In this document: positions 48,380 through 60,719 of the stretch, one piece after another
How the letters are laid out: every line of letters begins with the position of its first letter
Position numbering within the stretch: the first letter of the stretch is position 1
From: Motacilla alba alba
Lineage: Eukaryota; Chordata; Aves; Passeriformes; Motacillidae
DNA: 64,000 nucleotides
Reading direction: 5' to 3'
NCBI RefSeq assembly: GCF_015832195.1
Contig: NC_052016.1
Location: forward strand, 32,757,129 to 32,821,128
The notes under the pieces: generated by a model
What the model was told of the DNA's origin: nothing
Databases searched by the model: none
Seen by the model: only the letters and a program-made list of their open reading frames with translations
Made by a program: the position numbers and the translations under genes

Positions 48380-49150
48380 CCTGACCCTTTCTTACACTTG
48401 CAGATTGATTGATTGTTTGTACCTGAACAATTACGCCTTAGCAAACAGGCAAAAAACAAAACAAACCTTTTGGCCGCAACATTTAATTTCTGCTAGCAAC
48501 ATTTCACAGCTGTTACTTCCCTGTTTACTCAAAGGAACTTATATTTTGCTTTGTAAAATGCCTTACACTCCCATCCTAATTTCCATACTCTGCTGTAGGT
48601 AAAAACCTACTTCCTTTGAGTTCCTTAATTGAAATATATCTAATTCCACTGGCATTTCCCAAGATTTGTTTACAGCAGAGCTAGCCACTTAAAAAGCAAC
48701 AATGGTTTTTAAAGGAACATATCCCCTAATTCTTATTGCAAACAGTGACTTAGATTATTGTTAGGAGGAGTATTCTCATTCTGTCTTTTTCCCTTCCCCC
48801 GACAGCTTTTTGTCTCCTCTCAGCCTGGACAATGAAAATCAATGTGGCAGCTTTCCCTTTTCTCTCCAGTGAATTTAAGTATCAGGTGACAAGGAAGCAG
48901 TTTTTAAGACAACCCTTTGCATTGGAACTTTTACAAAAATAAACTTCTTAATGGAAATTAATTACCATTGGCTTGCGTGGGGAAGAAAAACCAACAACCA
49001 TCACCTTTTCTCTCTTTTTTTTTTTTCCTTTTTAAATAAAGCAAAAACTCATCATCTAAATAGGAATTGACAGCATTCCTTTAAAAAGCAAAATAAAGCT
49101 CGCCCCAGCTGGGCACTCACCAGGCTGCTATATTTATTTGTGTCTCACGT
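48380..49150. promoter_or_regulatory. Putative regulatory block with PBX/FOX words
   Basis: TTGATTGATTG (48405-48415) is a PBX/HOX-like repeat, followed by TGTTTG. A FOX core TGTTTAC lies at 48667-48673. GAAATTAATTACCATTGG near 48954-48971 combines a homeodomain site with a reversed CCAAT box. AT-rich, non-repetitive apart from a T-rich tract near 49010-49037. Inference only. Confidence 0.27.
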
Positions 49151-51513
49151 GCTGAGCCCATGTGCAATTCAGCTTCCCTTGATGTGAGCAGGCTTGCTGT
49201 GCTCTGCCTTCCCAAGTCCCCCCGGCACACTTAAGCTTTTTCTCTGGCTCTCTCTCTGTGTCACCCCTGTGCCCCGGTGGAACACAGCTGATCCCAGCCC
49301 CCAGGAGCAGCCTAGACTCCAGTGCTGGCTCCAGCCCCAAACTCAGACAAAGCTCAAGCCCATCCTTGTCCCAGACCTCCAGAGCTGCAAGCAGAGGCTG
49401 GAAATTGATACTCTCCCTTCTAGAAATGCATCCCAGAGAAAACTCACAGGCTCTACTGAGGTTTCCCCAATCAATCGTTCTTTACTTTGGCTGGCATAAG
49501 AAGCTGAAAAATCTATAAGAATACTAAAAAGCACTTTCAGTTGTATTCTGACTCTTTTTCCTCAGCACTTGGTAATAGTTTTTGGGATGAGCCTGCTATG
49601 CAGCTAAGCATCCGAATGCATAAAGGAGAAACACACCTGTTTTTTTCTTTTGAGCAGTTAAAATTCCTCCCACTACCTGGTTTCACAATTGAAACTGACC
49701 ACTCCACTGTTACAACGTGCATTCTTGCTCCTCCCTGTGACCAGGCTTCTTCTGTTTTTTCCTGTTCTGTAAAGGCTCTGGCTCAGGAGTAAGGATGACA
49801 GCCATCACACTGACCTAAAATGCCCTGCCTCTGTCCTAATGCAGAGAGACTTGAGATGCTCACAGGTAGATCCTACAGCTCTGCACTTTGCAGCTTGGAA
49901 TTTTAAGATGCATAGTCACGAATTTCTACGTGACTTACACCACCAGAAGATAAATTTTAATCATTGAGGGTCTGCTCCTTGAGAAGCTCCAGTATCCAGG
50001 GATGGGACAGACATGAGGTTTTAGGATGTGCAGCATCACTTGCTATTATTACCTGACATGTTTGTTTTACTGGTAGAAGTTATTTCTCTTTCCCTCTTCC
50101 TTCTCTGAAGAAAATATTCCTCAGCCATGTGTGTGGCTGTCCATCTGCCCTCCTCTTCCCCTCAATCTCAGGTTATTCCCACTGGAAGTTGACAGCCCAA
50201 AACTTAATGAGCTTCCCTTATTACACCAATCATTCGTAACAGCTTCTGAACACCAGCCACAATTTATGACTGCATTTTCAAATCAGCACAGGGCATTTCC
50301 ATTTGCCTTCTCACAACAGAAAACTTGTTTTAACAAAATCCAAAATGAACAATCACCTACAAGCTAAGGACATGTTTCTGAAACAGAAAATGAAGTAATG
50401 GGTCTCCTTGGTTTGCCTATATCAACACAGAGCTTTTCAGACAGACTTAATTCTCATCATCATCAGAAAAGAAAGTCATCACCAGCAAATTGTTCGTACC
50501 GAAAGCACTGTCCGGAACAAAGGGTGATACAATTTAAAGAGAAGAGAGAAAACGTGTGGTAGAGTTTTTGGGTTTTTTTTCCCCTCAGGGCTCAGTTCAG
50601 CTCCTCCTGAAGAAGGTTTTTGTTTGCTTGTTGCATTATTATATGTATGCAGGTCATCTGAGTGTTGCCAGGGGTTGGGAATTTCTGCTAAAAATCCTTT
50701 TTGACAATTGGTTTGTAATTTCAGTATTTGCAAACTGCTAAACAAATTAAGAATAGAAACAGAAAAAAGACTTAGGTCTTCAGCAGTCATCTGACATCCT
50801 ATTTTAAGCCTGTTTCTGATGACATGACCTCTGACATTTTTTATAATGTCAGTGACTTTTAAAATTAGAGTTCAATCAGCTAATTTTCAGTTCTTTTGTG
50901 CATTAGATTCAACAAGATGAGTCTACTAGAGTAGCTCTTTAATTCCTGATTTGCTTTTGCATTGTTTGGGGTTTTTTTATTTTTGTTCTTGTGCCATAAA
51001 ATGGCAAAGTGAATTAAAGGACATTTTTCCATCTAAAAATTCTACCTTCAGGTAGCTATAGGCAGAAATCCAGGGAATCCTGTTCATTTCTTAGTAGGTA
51101 AAAACCTCTTACTCAAGGCTTCAAATGGTCTGTCTTTTGGGGATGGTTTTATTCCTTTGTTTATCTATCTCATAAGGCAAACATCTGTTCAAAATCAGGT
51201 AAACTCCAGTTGAAACTTTAACTACAGAAGAGCTACATTCATTTCAGAGTAACTTCACTTAGTAGAAGTTATTCATCAGAGTCCTTGCAAAAATTATTCA
51301 CCATAGGCAGAATACTACAAGTAGAAAACTACAAACCACAAATTTATTTTACAGAAGTAAACACTAGTTAAAATTTGTAATGCAACTTTAAGATTGAAAT
51401 GTAAAAAAAGTTTCCATATAAAACAACATGGAAGCAAAACCAGGCATTGGTTACGTTTTGTGTTTTTATAATTTACTACTTTTGCACAGTCGTGGCAATG
51501 GAACTGGAGATTC
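49151..51513. other. Unannotated non-coding stretch
   Basis: No supported gene or named repeat. Frames up to about 103 codons overlap between strands. Confidence 0.55.
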
Positions 51514-51605
51514 AAAAAAAAACCAACCAACCAACCAAACAAACAAACAAAAAAAAACCAAAAAAAAACCAACCAAACCACAAAACACCAGAAAATAAAA
51601 AAAAA
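51514..51605. repeat. (AACC)n/(AAAC)n A-rich microsatellite
   Basis: AACC units (51522-51538), then AAAC units to about 51550, then A-rich AAACC variants to 51605. Antisense translation gives a false tryptophan/phenylalanine-rich membrane-like frame (51315-51635 and 51512-51775), which should be ignored. Confidence 0.92.
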
Positions 51606-52639
51606 GAAAATTGTGAAAGGTGAAAGGGAAGACACTTTGTTAGAGAGGATATCTTAATGTGGATTTGAATCAACTGTAGGAGTGACCAGATTTGACACAG
51701 TAACACAATCAGGTTCTTCCTGGTACTGATAGGTAAATCAAAGCAGAGCTGCAAGAAGTGGCTGTTCAACTTCAATGAGCATTAAATGAGAAAAAAACAA
51801 ACGCAAAGCATCCATGAAGTTCATGCAATGTGAGACAAGCCCAAAGGAATACAAAAGCCCAAGTAAACAAAACTGCTAACCAGTGACCCAGTGGGAGAAG
51901 GGCAATTCTGCAGCAGCTCTGATCCTGTGCCTCTGCAGCTCAGCTACTACTTGCAAGCTTTGCTGTTTGACCTACATCAACGCAGGGACAGACAAGGAGA
52001 AGGAGCAAGTGAGAGGGAAACATCATCACCACAGCAAAAAACTCTGGAGCAGAAAGAGCTGCAGTCCCAAAGACAAAATCTCCTTGGTGATACAAGTTTG
52101 CTTAATACCTGGAACCAAGGTGAACTGGGACTGTGAAAGCAAAAGGCAACTTTGGTGGGAGTGAAGAAGCAATGATAGACCCTATACAAAGAGTAAGAAG
52201 TAAAACAAGAACACAAAAGCAGGAACTTTAATGAAGCAGAGAATATGCAGCGAAAACAGATTGGTAGGCTCCAATGGAAGTGATTCTAAAGGAAACAAGG
52301 AAAGCTGACAATTTCTCAGAGAAACAGCACTGAGACACCCAGTGTCCTATTGCAGCACATAGGATGGCAGGAGGACATGACTAAATCATGAGCACTTCCT
52401 TTGATCTTGTATGAAAGAAGCACAGACCCAAGGTCCAGCTACTAGATAGGGGGAGGATATAAATGATGCACAGATTCAATCAAAAAGCAACAAGCATCCC
52501 TTTTATTCACTAGTGGAGAGGAGAACAAAAAGAAAGTGTTAATGTAAAGGGACAGATGACAGTCTAAAGGCTGAGTAATTTCTGGAGGACAGTTCATTAA
52601 GTAGGTCAAGTGAAAGCATCTAACACTATGCTATTAATG
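51606..52639. other. Unannotated stretch, possibly older CR1 5' part
   Basis: No gene. Purine-rich text and the continuity of style with the CR1 body that follows suggest that part of this (from about 52300) may be a further, unrecognisable portion of the same LINE. I could not align it by eye. Confidence 0.35.
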
Positions 52640-54130
52640 CCAATGGCATGAAAGCCGAGAAAAAAAAACCAGAGGAATGTGTATTCAAGCTGGCTGGTCC
52701 TGACAAACCTCTTCCTTTGAATACTTAAGAGAAGCTGCTGAAGCAATTCCAGTTCATAGAGTACATGAATCATAGAGAACAGAAAAGACTTAAGAAGTCT
52801 GGAAAGGGGAAACATGGTGCCTAGCTTTAAAAAATTATGCTAGAGAATTACAGACCACTGAGTTGAACTTCATCCCAAGAAAAAATATTGAAACAAATAA
52901 TCGAACTGTATGTAGAAAGCTAAAAGGATAAGTAAGAAGAGATGAGTAACAGACCCTGTTGAATTGTCAGAAAGAAATTGTGTCAAGCCAATTTAATTTC
53001 TTTGTGTGACAGGTAATGGGCCTTGGGCAAAGGTGACAAGCAATAGATGCCATATATCTTGACTTTTAGTAGGATTTGTGACTACTGCCTGTGATATTCT
53101 CTTCAGCAATCTCAGAAAACATGGACTAGTAGCTGCTCAAGGGTAGGAATAAAACCAGCGTCACAGGCTCACCAGGAGGGCTTCTCTCAGTGGTTTCTGT
53201 CAACAAGGGAAACTGTGCCAAGTGAGATGCTCAGGGCTCTCTCCCAGGACAAATATGCTGAACATATTAACCTCTAACCAAACAATGGTATGGAGTAGAG
53301 ATCTGGTTCATAAATTATGTAGATGATACCTGACCGCTGAAAGCCAATGTAAGAATTGAAATGGATCTTTACAATGTGGAGAAGAACTCTTAAACACTGA
53401 ATGAATACAACAAAGATCTATCAAAGCCTTTAACAGGGAGATACAACCACACGGACAAGATAACAGAACAATTAAATAGTCAAAAGTTCTTCAAAAAGAA
53501 AATAATCTGAGGTGGGCAGAATGAAGTGATTTGCCAGCTGGACTTTTCTGAGCAGTATTATAACACTGAGAAAAAGACAAATACCATGCAGACATAGGGA
53601 TCTGGACACATTATATGATCTTTCCATTCTACCAAGCACTGAGTGGCTTCTGCTGGAATACTGTGTCCTGTTTCAGGCATGACACTTTAAGAAAGATGTG
53701 GGCCCAAGAAATGAGCCTAGAGGAAAGCAAAAAAGAATAGTTATGCTTCTAGAAAACACCTCTTTCAGGGTAAATTGAAAGTCAGTAGAAGAGAAGACTA
53801 GATGAGGTATGACAAGAATCTTCATGTATATAAAACATAGTTTAAAAAGGGGAAAAATCATTTGTTCTCCATGTCCACTGCAGACAGAGCAAGGAGTAAC
53901 TGACTTAAATTTCAGAGAGAAGGATGCATGCTAACTAGCAAGCAGAATGAAAGCTCTATTGGTAAGCTTGGAAAAGTATTAGAAAGTCTGCTTGGGAAGG
54001 GCATAGTCTTTCTGGTACTGGACAGCTTTCAAATAAATCTTATGTTAGGAATAACAGATTTACAAATGACTGCATCAAGGTAGACAGATTAGCTTGTGAT
54101 GTTTTTAAGGACGTTTTGAGTTCCTATTTT
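52640..54130 (+). mobile_element. Long, decayed CR1 LINE body (reverse-transcriptase region to 3' end)
   Basis: The plus strand follows CR1 second-frame landmarks in order. Near 52694 is GGTCCTGACAAACCTCTTCC. Near 52815 is CCTAGCTTTAAAAA, then GAGAATTACAGACCACTGAG at 52843. Near 52981 is GTCAAGCCAATTTAATTTC; near 53060 is TCTTGACTTTTAGTAGGATT (CR1 LDFSKAF-region text). Near 53655 is GCTGGAATACTGTGTCCTGT, and from about 53740 to 54130 comes the 3' UTR-like tail. Many indels and stops make it inactive. It is an old subfamily, longer than the usual bird CR1 fragment. Boundaries are approximate. Confidence 0.75.
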
Positions 54131-54271
54131 AAGTATCTTTGGAATTGTTGACTTTGAATGCTGGCATCAACCTTGCTTTCCCCTAAAAATTATGTTTGAG
54201 AGATGCAATCAGAAAAATAAATGCTTCAGGTGTAATTGCTAAAAGGTGTTTTCTCTGTCACTGCTCTGCAG

Positions 54272-54391
54272 GATGAAATCACCAGCATTCTGCCTTCTGA
54301 GCTTCAGGGAGAGACTGTATCAGAGCAAGGGTTACATTGGCATCAAGTCAAAGATAGTATTTATTACAGAAAACTAAAACCTTTATTGTGA
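54272..54391 (+). other. Candidate terminal exon, unknown gene
   Basis: A strong acceptor (TTTTCTCTGTCACTGCTCTGCAG-type tract ending at 54271) is followed by 39 open codons to TGA at 54389-54391. The peptide contains DEITSILPSELQGETVSEQG and ends YYRKLKPLL. It directly follows the CR1 remnant. No upstream exon in matching phase was found. Chance is likely, though an exon of a gene outside the window is possible. Confidence 0.12.
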
Positions 54392-55574
54392 CTCAAAGCC
54401 AGTTAGCATGTGCTCTTACAAAGTCCCAAGCATCTGGACAACATTTTCCCAGAGAGGAGGCATAAGCTGGTTTAGGTAAACTAAGAGACACTGTGTGGGA
54501 CTTAGATTGAATGTGATATCTCAGATTTCCATTGTGCAGACTGTCTTCAAATGTGTTGGAGGATAAAGAGACATACTGAGATCTTAAGAGAATACTTTTA
54601 AGCATAATCTTGAAGTAATTGAATTAAATCACTCCTCCACACACCAAGTTTTTAGAGAGAGCTAACAATAAATACACAAATATCTATATAAGGACTTCAT
54701 AAGGATCACTTACATTTGGAGTTATATTTTTTTCATTCATCTCCAAATGCCACTGATTTTCTACAGCAAGCCCTTCCAACTTCTTGACAACCAGGACAGC
54801 AGATTCTGCTAAGGCAGTTTATGTGGGAGGCTGAATGGTAAAAATACCTTACAGAACTACATACTGGCAGAAAAACTATCTTGGTGGTAGCAGGAACTGT
54901 CCCTGCGACCACAGTGCAACCTGGAAGCTACCAAGGAACAGCCCTGAGTTCAAAGACAGAGACATGGACTCCATCTTTAGGGATGGGGAACTGAAACAAA
55001 GGCCCAGATTCCAAAAGCTTTCCTGGGCACTTCAGGACATACCTGCCTTTGTGGATCTGGCTTCACATGACTTTAGTGCAGTTACATGAGAAGGCAGAGA
55101 ATAGCTGGACCCACTGTCACCCAAAATATCAAAGAAGAGACTGTTTCAATTAGCCCTGACACAGAAACAGTGATTTCCCAGCTACTTCATCCATACAAAT
55201 TTCAGAAATGTAGCAAAAAGGACAGAGGTCCAGTGATGGCCTCCCCTTCCAGAAAAGGCAAGACTATGAGTTACCAGACATCAGGGAAGCCCCAAGGGTT
55301 GGTGTCATTACAACTGTCCTAGTCAAATGGGACACGACAAATGAGAGTACATCTCATTCACTGCTCTAGGAATTATGTGTGATTTTAGTATGGTTAAAAG
55401 CAATTTTAGGCAATTATCACTGCCATATTTGAAAATACTCTGGATAACAAGGTAAACTAAGCCACTGCCAAGTGGTCTGAAAGCATGACAAGAGCCATGG
55501 GTGAGATCCATCCTGGATGCGAGGCCGTGCCCTGTTCCTCCCCTCAGCCCACTCTAAGGGGCAAGGAAAGCAAG
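54392..55574. other. Unannotated non-coding stretch
   Basis: No supported gene. Short overlapping frames only (84 codons at 54835-55089, 78 at 55086-55322). Confidence 0.5.
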
Positions 55575-56185
55575 TGTCTGGGATTTGTGTGGCTAGGTTT
55601 TGGTAGCGGAGTGGGGGCTACAGGGGTGGCTTTTGTGAGAAACTGCCAGAAGCTTCCCCTATGTCCAGCAGAGCCACTGCCAGCTGGATCCAAGGTGGAC
55701 CTGCCAATGGCCAAGACTAAGCCAATCAGAGATGCTGGTAATGCCACTGTGATAACATTTTAAGAAGGGGAAAAACATTATTGTGAAGCTGTAATTGCAG
55801 CCAGAGAAGAGAGGAGTGACTCTTCTTCCTGAGCAGCAGCAGGAACAACATGAGATGAACTGACCACAACCCCATTCACTGTCTCCCTGTACCACTAGAG
55901 GGGAGGAAGTAGAGCTTGGGAATGAGGGAGGGTTGGGGAAAAGGTGTTTCTAAGGTTTATTTTACCTATCATTATCCTTCTCCCATTTTGATTGGCAATA
56001 AATTCAATTAATGTCCCAAATTTGAGTCTGTTTTGTCCATGATGATACTTGATGAGTGGTCTCTCCTGGTCTGTATCTCAAGCCATGAACCTTTTGTTGG
56101 ATTTTGTCTTCCCTGTCTACTTGTGCAGGGGAGGGATAGAGTGGCTTTGGTGGGCATCCAGCCAGGGTTAGACCTCTACAGCAAG
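55575..56185 (+). mobile_element. Solo endogenous-retrovirus LTR, avian type
   Basis: The text matches a common bird LTR I recognise. The order is: a TTTTGGTAGC...GGGGCTACAGGGGTGGC start; a GCCACTGCCAGCTGGATCCA block; CCAATCAGAGATG with a CCAAT box; a TATA-like AACATTTTAAGAAGG; ATGAACTGACCACAACCCC; then TTGGCAATAAATTCAATTAA. An AATAAA polyadenylation signal is at 55997-56002. The end reads GGTGGGCATCCAGCCAGGGT. No gag, pol or env coding sequence adjoins it, so it is a solo LTR left by recombination. Class is probably ERVL-like, from memory. Both ends are approximate and no target-site duplication was pinned down. Small frames inside it are not genes. Confidence 0.75.
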
Positions 56186-56734
56186 GCAGGGAGAGGTATC
56201 CCCTCCATCCTCCCCACAGCCCCCACACCACAAACTGCAAGGGCCAGGGCTGAAGCTGCTGGCTTGTGGGCATGGCTGGCAGCTTAGGTGGTAATTCCAT
56301 GGGAGGTGTTCTAAGCCTGTAGGGAGCAAAGTCCTGACCTGCCCTGTCCTCTGCAACCCTCCTCTATTTCCTGAGAGCCCTGTTGAAGGGGGAACACCAG
56401 AGATGTTATGCCCAGCTCTTTCCTATGAGCACAAGGATCTCTGAGGATTGCTCACATCTACTTGCAAGCCTTTCTGAGTACCCAAAGGGGCCACTGTTCT
56501 CTGACACTTCTCTCTGGAACTCCAGTCTGTTTACCAGGATGTCTCTATGCCACTGTGTTAGGAGCATTTGATCAGGATGGACACGGAGGGCTTCAAGGTT
56601 TCACCAAGAACAGGCCACAGAGAGCTTCAGTACCTACAGCCTGGCTGGTGGCAAAGAGCTACATGGTGCATGCAACAACCCCACTGCAGCACTGGAGACC
56701 AGGCCACAGAACAAACAGGGAGTCAGAGGCTTGC
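56186..56734. other. Unannotated non-coding stretch
   Basis: Nothing supported. A frame at 56462-56794 runs into the weak CR1-like segment and is not a gene candidate. Confidence 0.5.
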
Positions 56735-56840
56735 AGAACCCTGCAGGTGAAAAGGGGTCACTTAAGGTTTCTAGTCCAACCCGTGGCCAGATAAGACCAG
56801 TATTGACCCAGACTTGCCTCAGAAAGCCAAGATGTTTTAT
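56735..56840 (-). repeat. Possible CR1 3'-end remnant, antisense
   Basis: GTCACTTAAGGTTTCTAGTC followed by CAACCC and AGACCAGTATTGACC resembles the antisense CR1 tail (GGTCATCTAGTCCAACC...). Short and diverged. A second similar word, TTCATCTAGTCTAATATCCT near 57123, may belong to another remnant. Confidence 0.35.
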
Positions 56841-59800
56841 GGCTTTAATCCTCTACATCAGTGTATGTCTTCTGTGCTCAGAGTGCTTATTTTTCTGTTT
56901 GCTTGCAATGTTAGTGCTACTCTACCTGAACTGCTTGCTGGCTTGCATCAGCACTTCTCTATTCTGAAATCTGTGAGAGCAGAGGTTGCCTAAAAATGCC
57001 ACAGAAGGAAGAAGGTCCCACGATTTGCCTGGGATCCCTGGAGAGGTTTCTTTTCCTTCTCTGCGAGAGACTTCCTGTAGTCAAAGACACCTCCCATGGA
57101 TACCCACAGTACAGAGCAGAATTCATCTAGTCTAATATCCTATCTTCGAGATGGACTTCTATCATAATGTCCCTTTACAAGCTAACGAGAAAATCACAGG
57201 TCCAGAAAGCACTGCATCCCACCTGAAACTGGGTATTTCATTTGGGTGGTTTGACCCATCTTCAGTCTCCCCCTTTCTGAGCCTCCCATGAAAAAGGAAA
57301 AGGTAATTCCTATTATTTCACAGGGGTGTTAAATACAGTAAGTATTTTCAGGCCCGCAAATACTAACCATAACCAAGAGCCAGATGGAAGAACCAGACAC
57401 AAAAGTTTCCGTGAGAACTTTTGCTCTTTCTTATTCATCCTGATCACCAGAGCTGAACAAATTATTTGCAGCCAAAATTTGGCAATGTTTCTTCAAGAAA
57501 TTTTGGAACATAGATATCTTTGATTAATTTGTTCCTTATGCAAACATACTCAAAACAAAATTGATGCGAACATATTTCAGCCCATGGACTAAACATAAAA
57601 ATTTCCCCATGGCTAAAGAAAATTAAAAATTTCAGATGTGAAATGAAATGTGTTTATTTTTGCAAAGGGACAAAACAACAGCATCCTCACACATTTCTAT
57701 TTGACGAAGTTGAAACACAACGTCCTATCATAAGTCTTCCAAGAATTCATATGCTCTTCAAAAGCTGGCTAGTAAATCATTTGGTATGACAAAGGGAAGT
57801 AAAATAATATGGATAATTCTCCTTGGTTGGATGAGTTCAGCCTGACAGGACTTTTATAAGCACATACATTTTTTCATTGCTTATTTCTGTGATTCCATAA
57901 TTGTAAACAAAATTAATCCAAGAAACACTTCTGAAAGAAAAATAAGCACAGTACTGAAAATGAGACTTGGCAATATGCAGGGAGGGAGCCATGAATACCC
58001 ACACTAAAGTGTGAAGACCTCTAAAATGCTGCAAGCCCGGGGTGCCTGGGTGGGTTAACAGAGCCAGGGATAACCCAAGGCAGCAATGGTGGCCTGTCAG
58101 GTTTATGAATGAGATTAGAGGCAGCATGATAAAGCCTGTACAAAGAAACACCTCCCTGCCTGCTGTAGCAAAAGTTACTTAGGTTTACTACTCAGGTTTA
58201 ATCTCAGGGCCCTGTAGAAGGTGCAGAAGTAAACCAGCTCTGAGCACCATCCTGCTGGGAGAGCTTGGTGCAAGGTCTGCAACCACCCTATTGCACTGCT
58301 TTTCCTGGGGAAACGAACATTAGCAAATGCTTTTGTCATGGAATTCATTTACCATAGCACAATCTGAAGACAGGCTTCTGGGGAGCAGAGTTATGACATC
58401 CAGAAACTGACAACAAGAGCAATAAAACCTGACATATATCATGAAAGCCCAGCTATGGTACTACGTGTAATTAACAGAGAGAGTAATTATTCACCTTGAG
58501 AAAGACTTTGATGGATGCCTCATGGTTAATTCGTTTCTCCTGTGTTTCATCCTCTCTTGTTCATGGCAGCTAGGAAGGCTAGCTTGCAACTTTCAGCTTT
58601 TTGCCCTGTTTCTTATCCAATGTTGTATCTTTATGGCTCATAGATAGAGCTGGTTCAATCCCTTTGTCTAACCCTGGACGTGTATAGTTTCAGGCCTAGC
58701 TTTTGGAGCTAACAAGGCATTACATTAATACAGGATGGACAGTGATAAAAGCATGTGTATTAAAATTCCAAGCATGCCCAGTATCACTCAGATGTCTTCA
58801 GGATCCAAGTATACCCTTATGTAAAAGAGCATAATCTCCCTTTTCATGACAACGGTGTCACTCTCCCTTGGTGCCCACTGAACCCTGACACAAAGATGGG
58901 AGTGTTTATTTCCCCCAAAATGCTCTGAATTGTCAAGAAATCTGAACAGAAAAGAGAGTATCAGGAAGAGTTTGAACAGTTGCCCAGTCCCAATAAGCTG
59001 CACAGGAGGCTCTTATAAAGCTGCACTATCATACACATGGTGGACTCAGTGGTGTTTGTTGGCATGCACTGCTTTTGCAGGGGAGGAGAAGCAACTGGGG
59101 AGGATTTGGCTCAGGCTCTGAAAATCAGAGAGAGAAGCTGCTACTATACAAAATGTGATCATTTAAAAACATTGCAACCATGGGTAATTGATCTAGCTGA
59201 TGCACTGGGGACTGCATAGACATTTAAGCTCAGTCACATGAATTTGCAGAGCTCCACAAGCCTTAAATGAAAGAGAAATTTGTAGCCTTGGGACAAAATG
59301 ACTGAAGCCTTATTTAAAACCTATTGAAGGCAACTAGGATGATTCCACAGGCTTTTGGGGGCATTGGATCAGACCCCAGATGGATGCAAACCTGTGAAGA
59401 AGAGGGTATATAATCTTCACTCAGGAACAGAGACACTTTAAAAGGCAGTGGAATGCACAGCTGGGCTTTGTGTGACTCAGTGATGAATGAGTGTCCATAC
59501 TGCATCATTTCAGAAAGCTGGAGATTATGGGAATCCAAAAAAGAATCCAGAAGGGAAATAAAAGTTACTCTGATAATCACAATACCCTAGCCACAAACAT
59601 ATAAATATATAAATGCAAAGACAAAAAAAAATTCAGAGTTGCAGCAGATACATTTAAAACAGGAGAGTCTGCACATTTAGAGAACAAAGAGAAAATGGCA
59701 TAGATATTTCTGTAGACACAGAGTGCAAAATAAATGGCTCAGACAAGCACGCACAGCTAAACATTAATGGCATGGTTGTATTATTTTAAATTGGGTGACT

Positions 59801-60719
59801 CTAACATGTTCCAGGGAAAATACTGTGACTTGAAAATGACAGTCCAAGTTGGTAAAAAAGGATGTGTGTTACAAGCACTACAGAATCCTAAACAGATTAC
59901 GCAATCCTCACATCTCCAAACACCACTTTGATAAATTAATCGCTCCCATGTGATGCCCATCAAGAAAAAGGCACTGTTCACCCTAATGAGAAGGAAAACT
60001 GAATTTATTCATGGGAAAAAAAGCAAGTGTTTATTGGTACAGAAGAATAATTTATAGTTTGAAAGAATTACGTGGTTGTAACTGAGAAGTCAAACATGCT
60101 ATGGATGTGTATTGATTCACATAACTGAAATGAAGCCATAAAGTCTGTATAGCATCTGATCAAAATCACTAAAGAAAGGACAGCTCAAATCTTAGTAGAA
60201 AAATAAAAATATTCTAAAGAAGTAACGTAACACAGTCATTTTTTGAAGGGAAAAAAGTTAGCTTGGGCTCTAAGCTAGTGATTTTTAATACACCATTTGG
60301 ATACTATACAGTGAATTTAAGCAAAGGCCATTTGGTAAAAGTTCTGATCCCAAGGTATTACAAAGAGTAATTGCACAGATCTTTGAGGGATTATGAGATG
60401 TCAGACTTTTAATGGATGATGTTTTAATTTGGGTACAGGGAAGATAATGCAAAGAAAGTCTTTGGCAAGTATAGCAGGAAGCCAGGAAGAGATGCTGATC
60501 CAGTAAGTAAAATTCCTGGGGTCTAACACATTGTGGCCAGAGTTTGGGCAAAGATGACTTAACTGGGGCTCCAGGTAAAACAAATGCAACAGCAGGATAC
60601 CCATCTCACAATGTAAATCAGATCTACAGAAATTAATGAATATGATAAACTGTATTCCATTACTCATTCCGACTCTAACTAGGGTCAATATGTCCTTAAG
60701 GAATTATTGGAAAATTAAG
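56841..60719. other. Unannotated non-coding stretch
   Basis: No supported gene. AT-rich text with AAATTTTGG/CCAAAATTT and AAAATTTCCCC words at about 57470-57660 has a self-complementary flavour, possibly an ancient DNA transposon remnant that I cannot name. Frames are at most 104 codons. Confidence 0.5.

Noticed and set aside
51315..51775. Tryptophan/phenylalanine-rich hydrophobic frames as a membrane protein
   Set aside because: Direct translation of the AACC/AAAC microsatellite in antisense.
55485..55763. 92-codon plus-strand frame as a gene
   Set aside because: Most of it lies inside the LTR, in the part before the AATAAA.
58600..58680. tRNA gene or tRNA-SINE suggested by GGTTCAATCCC
   Set aside because: T stem does not pair and no A-box at the right distance.
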